64,000 nucleotides of DNA, from positions 1-64,000 of the forward strand of contig JAZGFB010000001.1 of NCBI GenBank assembly GCA_036479015.1, given 5' to 3'. The notes beneath the pieces are model-generated. The model made no database searches. It was given only the letters and a program-made list of their open reading frames with translations, and was not told the DNA's origin. Each line of letters begins with the position of its first letter. Positions within the stretch are counted from its first letter, which is position 1. Positions 42,483-51,649 of the stretch are shown piece by piece. Origin of the DNA: NVTR01 sp036479015. GTDB lineage: Bacteria > Pseudomonadota > Alphaproteobacteria > Rhodobacterales > Rhodobacteraceae. Made by a program: the position numbers and the translations under genes.

Positions 42483-43418
42483 ATGGCCCTTAACGTTCAG
42501 TTTTGCGCGGCAACATCCAGTTGGGAAACCTATCAGGGTGCGCTTATGGCCGCCTTTCAAAAGCTAAATCTCGGCGTCAATTTGCGCCGGGATCATGGCC
42601 CTGATCTGGTTGATCACATTGTCTATGCGCCAAGTGCCGGGCCGCAATTGGACTTTGGCCAGTTCACCAACCTGCGCGCTGTTCACAGCCTGTGGGCCGG
42701 GGTGGAAACCATCACCCACAACAAAACCCTAAAGGTGCCACTGGCGCGTATGGTCGACAGTGGCCTGCGCGACGGCATGGTTGAATGGGTCTTGGGCCAC
42801 GTTCTACGGTACCATCTGGGCATGGATGCCCATATTTGTGCCCAAAATAGCGATTGGACGCCGGTTTCTCCACCTTTGGCGCGCAATCGACATGTGGGCA
42901 TATTGGGCCTGGGCGCATTGGGCAGCGCCTGCGCCCAAGCATTGTTAAACTTGAATTTCCAAGTTTCCGGTTGGAGCAGAAACCAAAAATCTTTGGATGG
43001 CGTTGATTGCATGTCCGGGGCCGACGGGCTGGAAAACATTCTGCGGCAAAGCGAAATTCTGGTCCTGTTGCTGCCGCTTACGGACGCAACTGAAAACACC
43101 CTGAACGCTGATGCCATTGCAAAACTGCCCGCTGGTGCCCGGATATTGAACCCCGGTCGCGGGGCGTTAATTGATGACAATGCGCTTTTGCACGCCCTTG
43201 AAACGGGTCACATTGGCCATGCCACATTGGATGTTTTCAGAACTGAACCGCTGCCAAAGGACCATGGCTTTTGGCACCACCCAAACATTACCGTCACCCC
43301 GCATGTGGCGTCACAGACCCGCCCGGATACCGCGTCAGAGTTGATTGCAATGAATATTCAGCGTTTTGAAACCGGGCAAACAATGCGGTTTCTGGTTAAC
43401 CGAGGCACCGGATACTAG
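42483..43418 (+). CDS. 2-hydroxyacid dehydrogenase (GhrA-like glyoxylate/hydroxypyruvate reductase)
   Basis: 311-residue NAD(P)H-dependent reductase. The dinucleotide site is VGILGLGALGSACAQAL. The family motifs are LLPLTDATENTLNADAIAKLPAGARILNPGRGALIDDNAL (the catalytic arginine precedes GALID), TLDVFRTEPLP with the glutamate, and HPNITVTPHVASQT with the histidine. The sequence is closest in style to GhrA. It could reduce glyoxylate or hydroxypyruvate, useful where RuBisCO oxygenation yields glycolate, but it is tied by position to the cell-shape operon. Confidence 0.87.
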   Translation: MALNVQFCAATSSWETYQGALMAAFQKLNLGVNLRRDHGPDLVDHIVYAPSAGPQLDFGQFTNLRAVHSLWAGVETITHNKTLKVPLARMVDSGLRDGMVEWVLGHVLRYHLGMDAHICAQNSDWTPVSPPLARNRHVGILGLGALGSACAQALLNLNFQVSGWSRNQKSLDGVDCMSGADGLENILRQSEILVLLLPLTDATENTLNADAIAKLPAGARILNPGRGALIDDNALLHALETGHIGHATLDVFRTEPLPKDHGFWHHPNITVTPHVASQTRPDTASELIAMNIQRFETGQTMRFLVNRGTGY

Positions 43419-43467
43419 GGGCAGGGCCCATAAATGGCGAAACCTGATTGTAAGCTGTTTGGAATAC

Positions 43468-43692
43468 TTAGGCTGAAACCGGGCCGTTTGCTTGCTGATT
43501 ATCAGACCAGTTTGGCGTGTCATCGCCCATTCCACTGAACTGATAATAGGCCAACACACCCAAAACCGCGCCGATTGCCCCGAAAACACTGTAAGAGGCA
43601 AAAGCCAAAAGCATTGAACCGCCAAGCCAGAGCGACATAGAACCCGCCAGAGCGCCGGAAAATAGTCCTGCAATGATAAAAAGTATGATCAT
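43468..43692 (-). CDS. Small membrane protein of unknown function
   Basis: 74 residues with two hydrophobic helices (about 2-20, IILFIIAGLFSGALAGSMS, and 28-50, LAFASYSVFGAIGAVLGVLAYY) and a short polar tail. The glycine/alanine-rich helices suggest a tightly packed pair in the inner membrane. No family recognised. It is transcribed alone, convergent with the reductase gene. Confidence 0.6.
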   Translation of the reverse strand: MIILFIIAGLFSGALAGSMSLWLGGSMLLAFASYSVFGAIGAVLGVLAYYQFSGMGDDTPNWSDNQQANGPVSA

Positions 43693-43904
43693 TTGCTACC
43701 TCAATGTGTTGCCCTACCATCCAAACAACCAATTGCGGCGGGAATGGGGCCATTCATAGTTGCCTTCGTGGCAACTTTAGTAAGTTACCTGCAACCCCAT
43801 CATCAGAGCATAAAACACCTTAAGAAAGGTAAATATTAGCGGTGGCAGTGCTGCGCGATAAATCGCCCAACTTTCATGCCCTACCAACCATAAGCTGCCG
43901 ATTA

Positions 43905-45794
43905 TCAGTCAACCCAGTCCCAGGGGCGGGTAAACGCGCCCAGAACGGCCGTGACCTGCGCATCCTCAACCGTGCTTGATTTGGACAGTTTCGCCACCAA
44001 CCCGCGCTTTTTGTCCTCTACAACCTCAACCACTTCGGCCGAAACATTGGCCTCAGCCAGGGCGGCATTGTAAATCCGGGTTATGGCGCTTTTGCGCAGA
44101 TCGGGCTTGAAAATTTTACCCACAGCAGTTTTGGGCAGCTCCGGCAATATTTCCAGATATTTCGGATGCGCGGCGCGTTCATGGATATTGGCCACCGCAT
44201 ACCCCATCAGATCGTCAACGCTGACATCCGCCCCATCAACCAGTTCAACATAGACACAGGGCAGCTCACCGGCAAAGGCATCGGGCTGGCCAATGGCACC
44301 GGCAAAGGCCACGGCTTCGTGGCCTGCCAACGCTTCCTCTATTTCGGCGGGGTCAATGTTGTGCCCACCACGAATAATCAGATCCTTGGCGCGCCCAGTA
44401 ATCCACAAAAACCCATCTTCATCAAACCGCCCCAGATCACCGGTGCGCAGGTATTTCTGATCGGCAAACAACCCGATGTTCTTTGCAGCTTCGGTATAGG
44501 TATGGCCCGCGTAAACGCCGGGGTTTGAAATACAAATTTCCCCCACCTCATCCAAGCCCATGGTTTTGTTGATGCTGCCATCAGGGGCACAATCCAATAT
44601 CTTGACCTCTGTATAGGGAAACGGGTTGCCGATAGAGCCAATTTTTTGTGGCCCATCAGTGGGGTTAATTGACACCAGACAGGTGGCCTCGGTCAAACCA
44701 TACCCTTCGACAATGGTGACACCCGTTGCCTTTTCAAACCGTTTAAACAGCTCAACCGGCAGCGGAGCAGAGCCCGAAAACGCGGTCTTAATACTCGAAA
44801 TATCAGCATCAACCGGGCGCTGCATCAGCGCCGAAATCGCCGTGGGCACGATGATCACAAAGGTGATCTGCCACCGCTCGACCAGCTTCCAGAAATTATC
44901 AAACACCCCGTCGCCCCGGTACCCGGCAGGTGTCGGGAACACAACATGCGCCCCTGACGCGATCATCGCCATGAAAATCACATGGCAGGCAAACACGTGA
45001 AACAAGGGCAGCGGGCAGATGATGTTGTCATCCGGCGTGAACAACATATTTTGCCCCAGCCAGCCATTATAGATCATGCCGGAATAGGTGTGCTGCGCCA
45101 CCTTGGGCATGCCGGTGGTGCCACCGGTATGGAAATAGGCGGCAACCCTGTCACCGTCGCTGTCAGAAAAATCCAGGCTGGTTGACTGGCGCGCCAGCTC
45201 GGCGCTGAAGTTCAGCACATTGGCCTGATGCGTCACCGGGTTTTTCGGCCGGATCAGCGGCACGATCCATGATTTTGGCGGGCTCAGATAGCGGTGCAGA
45301 TCAACCTCAAGCACGGTTTCAACATTCGGTGCCAATGCCACCGCTGCTGCCACCTTTTGCGCCACATCTGTCTTTGGGAACGGCCGCAGGGTAACCACAA
45401 CCTTAGCGCCGGTTTCGCGCAGAATAGACCCAATTTGCTCAGGGTCCAGCAGCGGATTGATCGGGTTAACGATCCCGGCCACCATGCCGCCAATAAGCGT
45501 GATGGCGGTTTCATTGCAGTTTGGCAGTATATAGGCGACCACGTCCTTTTCACCGACGCCCAGCGCGCGAAACATGTTAGCGGCCTGGGTCGATTTTTGG
45601 TGAAACTGCCCCCAGCTTAGGGTTTCGGCTTTGTCCTTGGGGCCGCTTTCAATTTGAAAGGTAATCGCATCACAGTCACCGTGTTTTTCGGCTGTGTTAC
45701 TCAGGAACTGATACATGGTTTTGGCCGGCTGGCGCTCAGCCCAGGGCATTTCATTTTCTATCGCGCGCAGATCAGCGTCAGTTGCAAAACCCAT
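43905..45794 (-). CDS. Acyl-CoA synthetase (AMP-forming)
   Basis: 629-residue member of the ANL superfamily, activating a carboxylic acid to an acyl-AMP and then an acyl-CoA. The phosphate-binding P-loop YFHTGGTTGMPKVA is near residue 220; EGYGLTEATC, YLRTGDLGRFDEDGFLWITGRAKDLII and the catalytic lysine in LPKTAVGKIFK complete the family set. The preceding INPLLDPEQIGSIL stretch is usual in fatty-acyl ligases. The chain length is not deducible. The start is the ATG nine bases after GGGAG. No partners nearby except an exporter 100 bases upstream. Confidence 0.87.
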   Translation of the reverse strand: MGFATDADLRAIENEMPWAERQPAKTMYQFLSNTAEKHGDCDAITFQIESGPKDKAETLSWGQFHQKSTQAANMFRALGVGEKDVVAYILPNCNETAITLIGGMVAGIVNPINPLLDPEQIGSILRETGAKVVVTLRPFPKTDVAQKVAAAVALAPNVETVLEVDLHRYLSPPKSWIVPLIRPKNPVTHQANVLNFSAELARQSTSLDFSDSDGDRVAAYFHTGGTTGMPKVAQHTYSGMIYNGWLGQNMLFTPDDNIICPLPLFHVFACHVIFMAMIASGAHVVFPTPAGYRGDGVFDNFWKLVERWQITFVIIVPTAISALMQRPVDADISSIKTAFSGSAPLPVELFKRFEKATGVTIVEGYGLTEATCLVSINPTDGPQKIGSIGNPFPYTEVKILDCAPDGSINKTMGLDEVGEICISNPGVYAGHTYTEAAKNIGLFADQKYLRTGDLGRFDEDGFLWITGRAKDLIIRGGHNIDPAEIEEALAGHEAVAFAGAIGQPDAFAGELPCVYVELVDGADVSVDDLMGYAVANIHERAAHPKYLEILPELPKTAVGKIFKPDLRKSAITRIYNAALAEANVSAEVVEVVEDKKRGLVAKLSKSSTVEDAQVTAVLGAFTRPWDWVD

Positions 45795-45898
45795 CAAGTA
45801 TTCTCCCTAATATTCCATTGGTTGGAATTTGTTATAGGGAAAGGATGCTCGTAAATTGCATTTGCCGCAAGCTTTAGGGCAAATTATTTGGCAAAAAC

Positions 45899-47692
45899 CT
45901 AATGTGCAACATCATCGGCAGTGAATTGCAGGCGTGCCAGCCTTGCATAAAGACCGCCCTGCTCCACCAATTCATCATGCTTACCCTCGGCCACAATCTG
46001 ACCGTCTTCAAACACCAGGATACGGTCGGCCTTTTTGACCGTGGCCAACCTGTGGGCAACAATAATCGTGGTGCGATTGGCCGCCAGTTGATCCACCGCG
46101 TTTTGAACGGCCAGTTCGCTTTCAGCGTCCAGCGCTGATGTGGCTTCGTCCAGCAACAATATCGGCGCATCGCGCAATATGGCGCGCGCAATGGCGATCC
46201 GCTGCTTTTGCCCCCCCGAAAGCATCACGCCGCGCTCGCCAACATAGGTGTCATAGCCGTCAGGCAAGGCCGACAAAAATTCATGGGCTGCAGCCGCCAT
46301 TGCCGCCTGTTCAACATCATCGTCGGTTGCGTCGGGGCGCCCAAAGCGGATGTTTTCACGCGCCGAGGCGGCAAAGATCACCGCGTCTTGGGGCACCAGC
46401 GCAATTTCACGGCGAAAATCGGCGCGCTTCAAATCGCCCAAGGCAATGCCATCAATGGTTATTTGGCCACTGTCAGGATCATAAAACCGCAATAACAGCT
46501 GAATAATGGTCGACTTCCCAGCCCCAGACGGCCCAACTAGCGCAATAGTTTCCCCCGGATTAACCTTAAAACTAACACCCGAGATTGCCGCCTGACCGGG
46601 GCGCGCCGGATAATGAAATGTGACATCGTCAAAGCCAATCGCCCCTTTCGCCGGGTGGCTGATCGCGGTGTTTTCATTGCCGTCAAAAACCGTATCCTGG
46701 GCATTCAGCAGCTCTACCAGCCGCTCAGTCGCACCAGCCGCGCGCTGCAATTCGCCCCATATTTCAGACAGGGCCGCAACGGAACCCGCCACCATGATGG
46801 CATAGATCAGGAACTGTACCAGTTCGCCCACGCTCATATTGCCCGCGCCCACGTCCTTGGCCCCGATCCACAGCACACCAACAACGCCGGAAAATATCAG
46901 CGCAATCACGATCACCGTCATAATCGCGCGGGTGCTTATGCGTTTAATCGCAGCCTCATAGCTTAGCTCGGTCACATCGGAAAATTCGCGGTTTGTCGCC
47001 GCTTCGTGGGAAAATGCCTGCACCGTTTGCACCGATAACAGCGCCTCAGACGCCGACCCGCTGGAAGCCGCGATCCAGTCCTGGTTTTCCCGGCTCAGCA
47101 CCCGCAAACGCCGCCCCAGAACGATAATCGGCACAATAACAGCCGGGACGATCAGCAACACCAAAGCGCTTAGCTTGGCCGATGTCAGCAGCATCAAAAC
47201 CATACCGCCCAAAAATATCAGCACATTGCGCAGGGCAATCGAAACCGAAGACCCAATCACCGATAATATCAGCGTGGTATCGGTGGTGATGCGGCTTAGA
47301 ACTTCGCCGGTCATGATGTTTTCGAAAAACGCCGGGCTCATGGCGATCATGCGGTCAAACACCGCCTTGCGAATATCGGCCACAACCCGTTCACCCAGCC
47401 GGGTCACCAAATAATACCGCAGCCCGGTGCCAACGGCGAGTAGCCCGGCAATGCCCAGCGCCCCGATAAAATAGCTGTCCAGCAATGCACCCTGTGATTG
47501 CTGGAACCCATCAACCACACGGCGCACAGCAATCGGCAGTATCAGCGAAATACCCGCCGTCAGCACCAGCGCAAACAGCGCATAGATCATAATTTTCTTA
47601 TGGGGGCTCACAAACGGCCACAGCCCGACAACGGCCCCAACCTGTTTTGATTTTCCACGATCTTCTTCGCGTTGGATGATTGGCGTGGCCAT
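45899..47692 (-). CDS. ABC-type exporter, MsbA/LmrA-like half transporter
   Basis: 597 residues with a fused six-span membrane domain (about 25-320) and an ATPase. Walker A GPSGAGKST, Q-loop VPQDAVIFAASARENIRFG, signature LSGGQKQRIAIARA, Walker B ILLLDEATSALD and H-loop IVAHRLATV are intact. It would work as a homodimer and flip lipids or export hydrophobic molecules. It lies about 100 bases upstream of the acyl-CoA synthetase gene, which does not prove a shared role. Confidence 0.92.
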   Translation of the reverse strand: MATPIIQREEDRGKSKQVGAVVGLWPFVSPHKKIMIYALFALVLTAGISLILPIAVRRVVDGFQQSQGALLDSYFIGALGIAGLLAVGTGLRYYLVTRLGERVVADIRKAVFDRMIAMSPAFFENIMTGEVLSRITTDTTLILSVIGSSVSIALRNVLIFLGGMVLMLLTSAKLSALVLLIVPAVIVPIIVLGRRLRVLSRENQDWIAASSGSASEALLSVQTVQAFSHEAATNREFSDVTELSYEAAIKRISTRAIMTVIVIALIFSGVVGVLWIGAKDVGAGNMSVGELVQFLIYAIMVAGSVAALSEIWGELQRAAGATERLVELLNAQDTVFDGNENTAISHPAKGAIGFDDVTFHYPARPGQAAISGVSFKVNPGETIALVGPSGAGKSTIIQLLLRFYDPDSGQITIDGIALGDLKRADFRREIALVPQDAVIFAASARENIRFGRPDATDDDVEQAAMAAAAHEFLSALPDGYDTYVGERGVMLSGGQKQRIAIARAILRDAPILLLDEATSALDAESELAVQNAVDQLAANRTTIIVAHRLATVKKADRILVFEDGQIVAEGKHDELVEQGGLYARLARLQFTADDVAH

Positions 47693-47774
47693 TGATTGCT
47701 CCCCTAGCTCGGACTCACATAGCTTTGCCGTTGCGGGGCTTCAAGTGCCCTGAGAATAGAGAGGAAAAATTACC

Positions 47775-47848
47775 TGGAGCGGGTAGCGGGAATCGAACCC
47801 GCGCCTTAACCTTGGAAGGGTCTTATGATACCATTTCACCATACCCGC
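47775..47848 (-). tRNA. tRNA-Gly(TCC)
   Basis: 74 bases on the minus strand including an encoded CCA. The acceptor stem GCGGGTA pairs with TACCCGC, the anticodon loop is CTTCCAA with TCC at 47816-47814, and the T-arm GCGGGTTCGATTCCCGC is perfect. It lies in the 177-base gap between the exporter and the M3 peptidase gene. Reads GGA and, by wobble, GGG codons. Confidence 0.97.
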
Positions 47849-47869
47849 TCTTGGAAATGTGTCTTTATT

Positions 47870-49900
47870 TCAATGTGAATTAATGGTCAAGCCACGACCC
47901 CGCAGCAATGCGTCAACACCGGGCATGCGGCCGCGAAACGCCAAATAGGCCTCCTGTGCATCTTGGCTGCCCCCAGCTGACAAAATGTGCGTTTGTAGCT
48001 TTTCGGCCATTTCTGCATCAAACGGGCCACCAGCCTGTTCAAACGCCTCAAAGGCGTCCGCATCCATGACTTCAGACCACATATAGCTGTAATACCCGCT
48101 CGAATATCCGTCACCGGCAAAGACATGGGCAAAGTTGGGGGTGGCATGGCGCATGGTAATGGCATGTGGCAATCCGATATCGGCCAGAATTTCAGCTTGG
48201 CGCGCCATCGGGTCGGCGGGTGCAGCACCTTCGTGAAACCCCAGATCAACAATGGCTGATGCCAGATATTCCACCGTCGAAAACCCCATATCAAAGGTTC
48301 CCGCTGCCAGCAGGCGTTTTAGCAATGGCGCTGGCATGGGCTGGCCGGTATCGGCGTGGGTGGCAAACTCGGCCAGCACTTCGGGGACTTCCAGCCAATG
48401 CTCATACAGCTGGCTGGGCAGCTCTACAAAATCACGCGCCACCGAGGTGCCCGAAATGGACGCATAGGTCACATCCGATAGCATCTGATGCAGCGCATGG
48501 CCAAATTCATGGAACAGGGTGCGGGCGTCATCAAATGACAGCAAAGCTGGTTCACCGTCGGCGGGTTTGGCGAAATTGCAGACGTTAATCACGATCGGGC
48601 GAATGTCACCGGCCAGCTTTTGCTGGCTGCGCATGGCCGAGCACCAGGCACCAGATCGCTTAGACCCCCGTGCGAAATAATCACCGATGAACACAGCGAT
48701 ATGTTTGCCGTCACGGGTAACATTCCAGGCGCGGGCATCAGCGTGGTACAGCGCTGGCGTGATGGGCGTGAATTCAAGATTGAACAGGCGGGTGGCACAG
48801 GTGAACGCGGCCTCTATCATCCGGTCCAGTTGCAGATATGGCTTAATCTCTGCCTCATCCAGATCATGTTCTTTTTGGCGGCGTTTATCAGCGTAATAGC
48901 GCCAATCCCAAGGTTCCAAATCACCGTTAACACCGTCAGCGTGCATCATATCAGTCAGGATCTGGGCGTCAGCAACAGCCGCCGCTTTGGCCGGTTGCCA
49001 GACATCGGTTAGCAATTTGCGCACGGCTTGCGGGGTTTTGGCCATCTCGGTTTCCAGCTTGAAATGGGCGAAATCCGCATAACCCAGCAGGGTCGCACGC
49101 TCATGGCGCAGGGCCAGGGTTTCTGCCGCGATGCCCCGGTTGTCGGTTTTGCCACCATTGGCACCGCGCGCAACCCAGGCAGCATAGGCTTTTTCGCGCA
49201 ACGCCCGATTGGTGGAAAATTGCAGGAACGGCACGATCAGCGAACGCGACAACGTGATCACATATCCGTCGACCTTGTTTTCTTCAGCTGCAGCTTTGGC
49301 AGCCGTGATCACAAAATCAGGCAGCCCCCCAAGATCAGCCTTTTCCAGCGCCATAAACCAGTCGCTTTCATCCGCCAGCAGGTTTTGCACGAAATCGGTG
49401 GCCAGCACCGCCAGGCGTTGCATGATCGCCTTATAGCGATCACGATCAGTACCCGTTAGCGAGGCCCCCATGCGCAGAAAACTGCGCCGGTGCAGCATCA
49501 GAACCCGCGACTGTTGTGCCGTCAGACCTAGGCTATCACGGTTATTCCACAGGGTTTGAATGCGCTCAAACAACGTGGCGTTCAGGGTAATCTTAGACGA
49601 ATGCGCCGCCAGTTTCGGCGAAAACTCCCGTTGCAATTCCTGCCGCTTATCGTTGCTGTCAGACCCAGCGATATTGAAAAACACACCCAGAACCCGGTCC
49701 AGATCGGCGTCAAACATTTCCAACGCCTCGATGGTGTTGGCAAATGTCGGGGCGTCCGGATTGGCGGCGATGGCGTCAATATTCGCCTCGGCAGTATTCA
49801 GCGCCGCATCAAAAGCCGGGGCAAAATCAGCGTCTGTGATCACATCAAACGGCGGCAGTTCAAATTCACCGATCCATGGCGACAGCAGGGGGTTGGTCAT
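47870..49900 (-). CDS. M3-family oligopeptidase (OpdA/Dcp type)
   Basis: Zinc metallopeptidase of 676 residues. The active site is FHEFGHALHQML (HEFGH; zinc ligands H and H, catalytic E), with the downstream FVELPSQLYEHW carrying the third ligand. The C-terminal FAGDGYSSGYYSYMWSEVMDADAF is the conserved substrate-binding segment. No signal peptide, so cytoplasmic turnover of peptides and cleaved signal sequences is expected. The start is the ATG before TNPLLSPWIGEFELPPFD; a longer in-frame version has no homologous look. Confidence 0.94.
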   Translation of the reverse strand: MTNPLLSPWIGEFELPPFDVITDADFAPAFDAALNTAEANIDAIAANPDAPTFANTIEALEMFDADLDRVLGVFFNIAGSDSNDKRQELQREFSPKLAAHSSKITLNATLFERIQTLWNNRDSLGLTAQQSRVLMLHRRSFLRMGASLTGTDRDRYKAIMQRLAVLATDFVQNLLADESDWFMALEKADLGGLPDFVITAAKAAAEENKVDGYVITLSRSLIVPFLQFSTNRALREKAYAAWVARGANGGKTDNRGIAAETLALRHERATLLGYADFAHFKLETEMAKTPQAVRKLLTDVWQPAKAAAVADAQILTDMMHADGVNGDLEPWDWRYYADKRRQKEHDLDEAEIKPYLQLDRMIEAAFTCATRLFNLEFTPITPALYHADARAWNVTRDGKHIAVFIGDYFARGSKRSGAWCSAMRSQQKLAGDIRPIVINVCNFAKPADGEPALLSFDDARTLFHEFGHALHQMLSDVTYASISGTSVARDFVELPSQLYEHWLEVPEVLAEFATHADTGQPMPAPLLKRLLAAGTFDMGFSTVEYLASAIVDLGFHEGAAPADPMARQAEILADIGLPHAITMRHATPNFAHVFAGDGYSSGYYSYMWSEVMDADAFEAFEQAGGPFDAEMAEKLQTHILSAGGSQDAQEAYLAFRGRMPGVDALLRGRGLTINSH

Positions 49901-49950
49901 CGGGGCGCTCCTTTGTTTGCAGGCATAGCTAATGGGTTGCGCGCCAACGC

Positions 49951-51183
49951 TCAACCATCCAGCGCCGCTTTCATCCAGATTTGCGGAAAACAGCTGGCAG
50001 CCCGGCCCGTCGCCTGCTGCCACAACCCAATGGCGCGCCGGGTTTTGGCCCCCGGCAAACCGTCAACACCACCAACATCATAGCCCCGCACCTCAAGCCC
50101 GCGCTGAATGGCGGCAATATCGGCGCGGCTGATCGTGCTCATCTGGTCCCAGGGCGTGGCAAACCCGCCCATGCCATATTGAATGCGGTCCCCCAGATTA
50201 CCCACATAAAGCGCATATAAATCACTGCGGTTATAACGTTTCAGCACAAAGAAATTTGGCGTCACAATGAAAGCCGGCCCATGGCGCCCCGCCGGCATCA
50301 TAAGAAAACCCTGACCCTGGGCTTCATGCTCGGGGAACGCCCGCCCAGAAAACCGGCTAACCCCCATGTCAGCCCAGTCGGCTATACTACGCCCCTGCCC
50401 CTGCCCTTCCAGCGCGCAGGAAATCGTTTCAGGCACACGCACCTCAAACCCCCAATCACGCCCCGGCACCCAGTCATGCACCGACAGGAAATTGGCAATT
50501 GACGCCATGGTGTCCGCGTCCGAGCCCCATATATCGGCCCGTCCGTCACCATCCCCATCGGCGCCATAGGCCAGAAAACTGGCAGGCATAAATTGCGGTT
50601 GCCCCAACGCCCCAGCCCAGCTGCTTTTCATGGCGCTCACGGGCACCTGGCCGTTTTCGGCAATCTTCAACGCCGCCACCAGCTCATCGGTCAGATATTG
50701 CCCGCGGCTAGCATAGGCGCGGGTGCCCAGCACCTGAAACGCGTCATAGGTGATCGGCACCCGACCATAGCCGCTTTCGCGCGCCCAAATCGCCAGCACA
50801 ATGCGCCCGGGCACACCAGTTTCGGCCTCAATCTGGGCCAGTGTCGCGGCATGTTGCGCGGCCAGCGGGCGGCCAATGGCAGCGGTGCCTGCCATTGCAT
50901 TCGCTGCAAAATACTTTTCGGGCGCACGGAATTCGGCCTGGCTTTCGTCCTTTGGCGGTTGGGCTGCCATGCCGGGAAACACCAACCCTGTCAGCTTCCA
51001 GTTCAGGCTGACATCGGCAAAAGCCGCCGCAAATGTGGCCTTTGAAACCCCCGTCGCCTTGGCCTGCGGCCAAACCGCATCTTGCAGCCAGACCTGAAAC
51101 TCAGCCTCAATCACCGCCCGGTCCTGCGCTGGGGCCGCACTGACGCCCAAAACCAAAGCCAGCATCAAAACAAAGCGCAGCAT
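49951..51183 (-). CDS. MltB-type lytic murein transglycosylase
   Basis: Cleaves peptidoglycan between MurNAc and GlcNAc with 1,6-anhydro products. 410 residues: signal peptide (MLRFVLMLALVLGVSAAPAQ, no lipobox cysteine, so soluble periplasmic), SLT_2 domain with the catalytic glutamate in IWARESGYGR, AGALGQPQFMPASFLAYGADGDGDGRADIW, and a C-terminal peptidoglycan-binding-1 domain (about 340-400: AIQRGLEVRGYDVGGVDG). The start is supported by TAGGAGC; a longer frame would run into unrelated sequence. It is followed at 50 bases by the M3 peptidase. Confidence 0.92.
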   Translation of the reverse strand: MLRFVLMLALVLGVSAAPAQDRAVIEAEFQVWLQDAVWPQAKATGVSKATFAAAFADVSLNWKLTGLVFPGMAAQPPKDESQAEFRAPEKYFAANAMAGTAAIGRPLAAQHAATLAQIEAETGVPGRIVLAIWARESGYGRVPITYDAFQVLGTRAYASRGQYLTDELVAALKIAENGQVPVSAMKSSWAGALGQPQFMPASFLAYGADGDGDGRADIWGSDADTMASIANFLSVHDWVPGRDWGFEVRVPETISCALEGQGQGRSIADWADMGVSRFSGRAFPEHEAQGQGFLMMPAGRHGPAFIVTPNFFVLKRYNRSDLYALYVGNLGDRIQYGMGGFATPWDQMSTISRADIAAIQRGLEVRGYDVGGVDGLPGAKTRRAIGLWQQATGRAASCFPQIWMKAALDG

Positions 51184-51649
51184 ATGTGTTGCTCCTACAT
51201 GGGGTGCTTCAAGGGACACCGCATTTGTTACGGGGCCAGCCCCATCTTGCAACACCCCCTGCCAAATACCGCTGTCACCGGCAAAAATCATCCTATGTAC
51301 AGTTGCATAGAAGACCAACCAATTTGGTGAATTTCCTTGGGATAGGCCCGCGACGCGGGTGCACCCCAAATGTTAAGCTTGATCCTAAGTAAGCCACCAA
51401 TCCCGCTGGCCTGGCTGAATGCCAAAACAGTCCAAGGCCACCGGCGTTGGAAAATTCGGCTCAATGCCTGATTGTGGTCTTGAACACCGTGCACTGTCTG
51501 GAAACTGCCGAGCGCGCCTGCTTAGCGGTCAATTATCAGCAAAAATCGATTTTGTATTATCTCTTTTAAAACAATTACTTAACCACATGTCCGCGCGCGG
51601 ACACATTGGATCAAGAATCAACAATCATCATAAAAACCGGCCCACCGCC
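51184..51649. other. 466-base non-coding stretch with one palindrome
   Basis: Between the transglycosylase start and the MoeB-like gene's stop I see no frame with family resemblance, tRNA or repeat copy. It contains the palindrome at 51588-51603, an AT-rich block at 51535-51580 and short GC-rich inverted segments (GGGGCCAGCCCC near 51233-51244). It must hold the promoter of the transglycosylase gene. A small RNA is possible but nothing specific supports one. Confidence 0.5.
51588..51603. repeat. Perfect 16-bp palindrome
   Basis: TGTCCGCGCGCGGACA, self-complementary over its full length, 46 bases downstream of the MoeB-like stop (minus strand), with an AT-rich stretch beyond it in that direction. 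Could be a weak terminator or a protein site. Confidence 0.55.
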
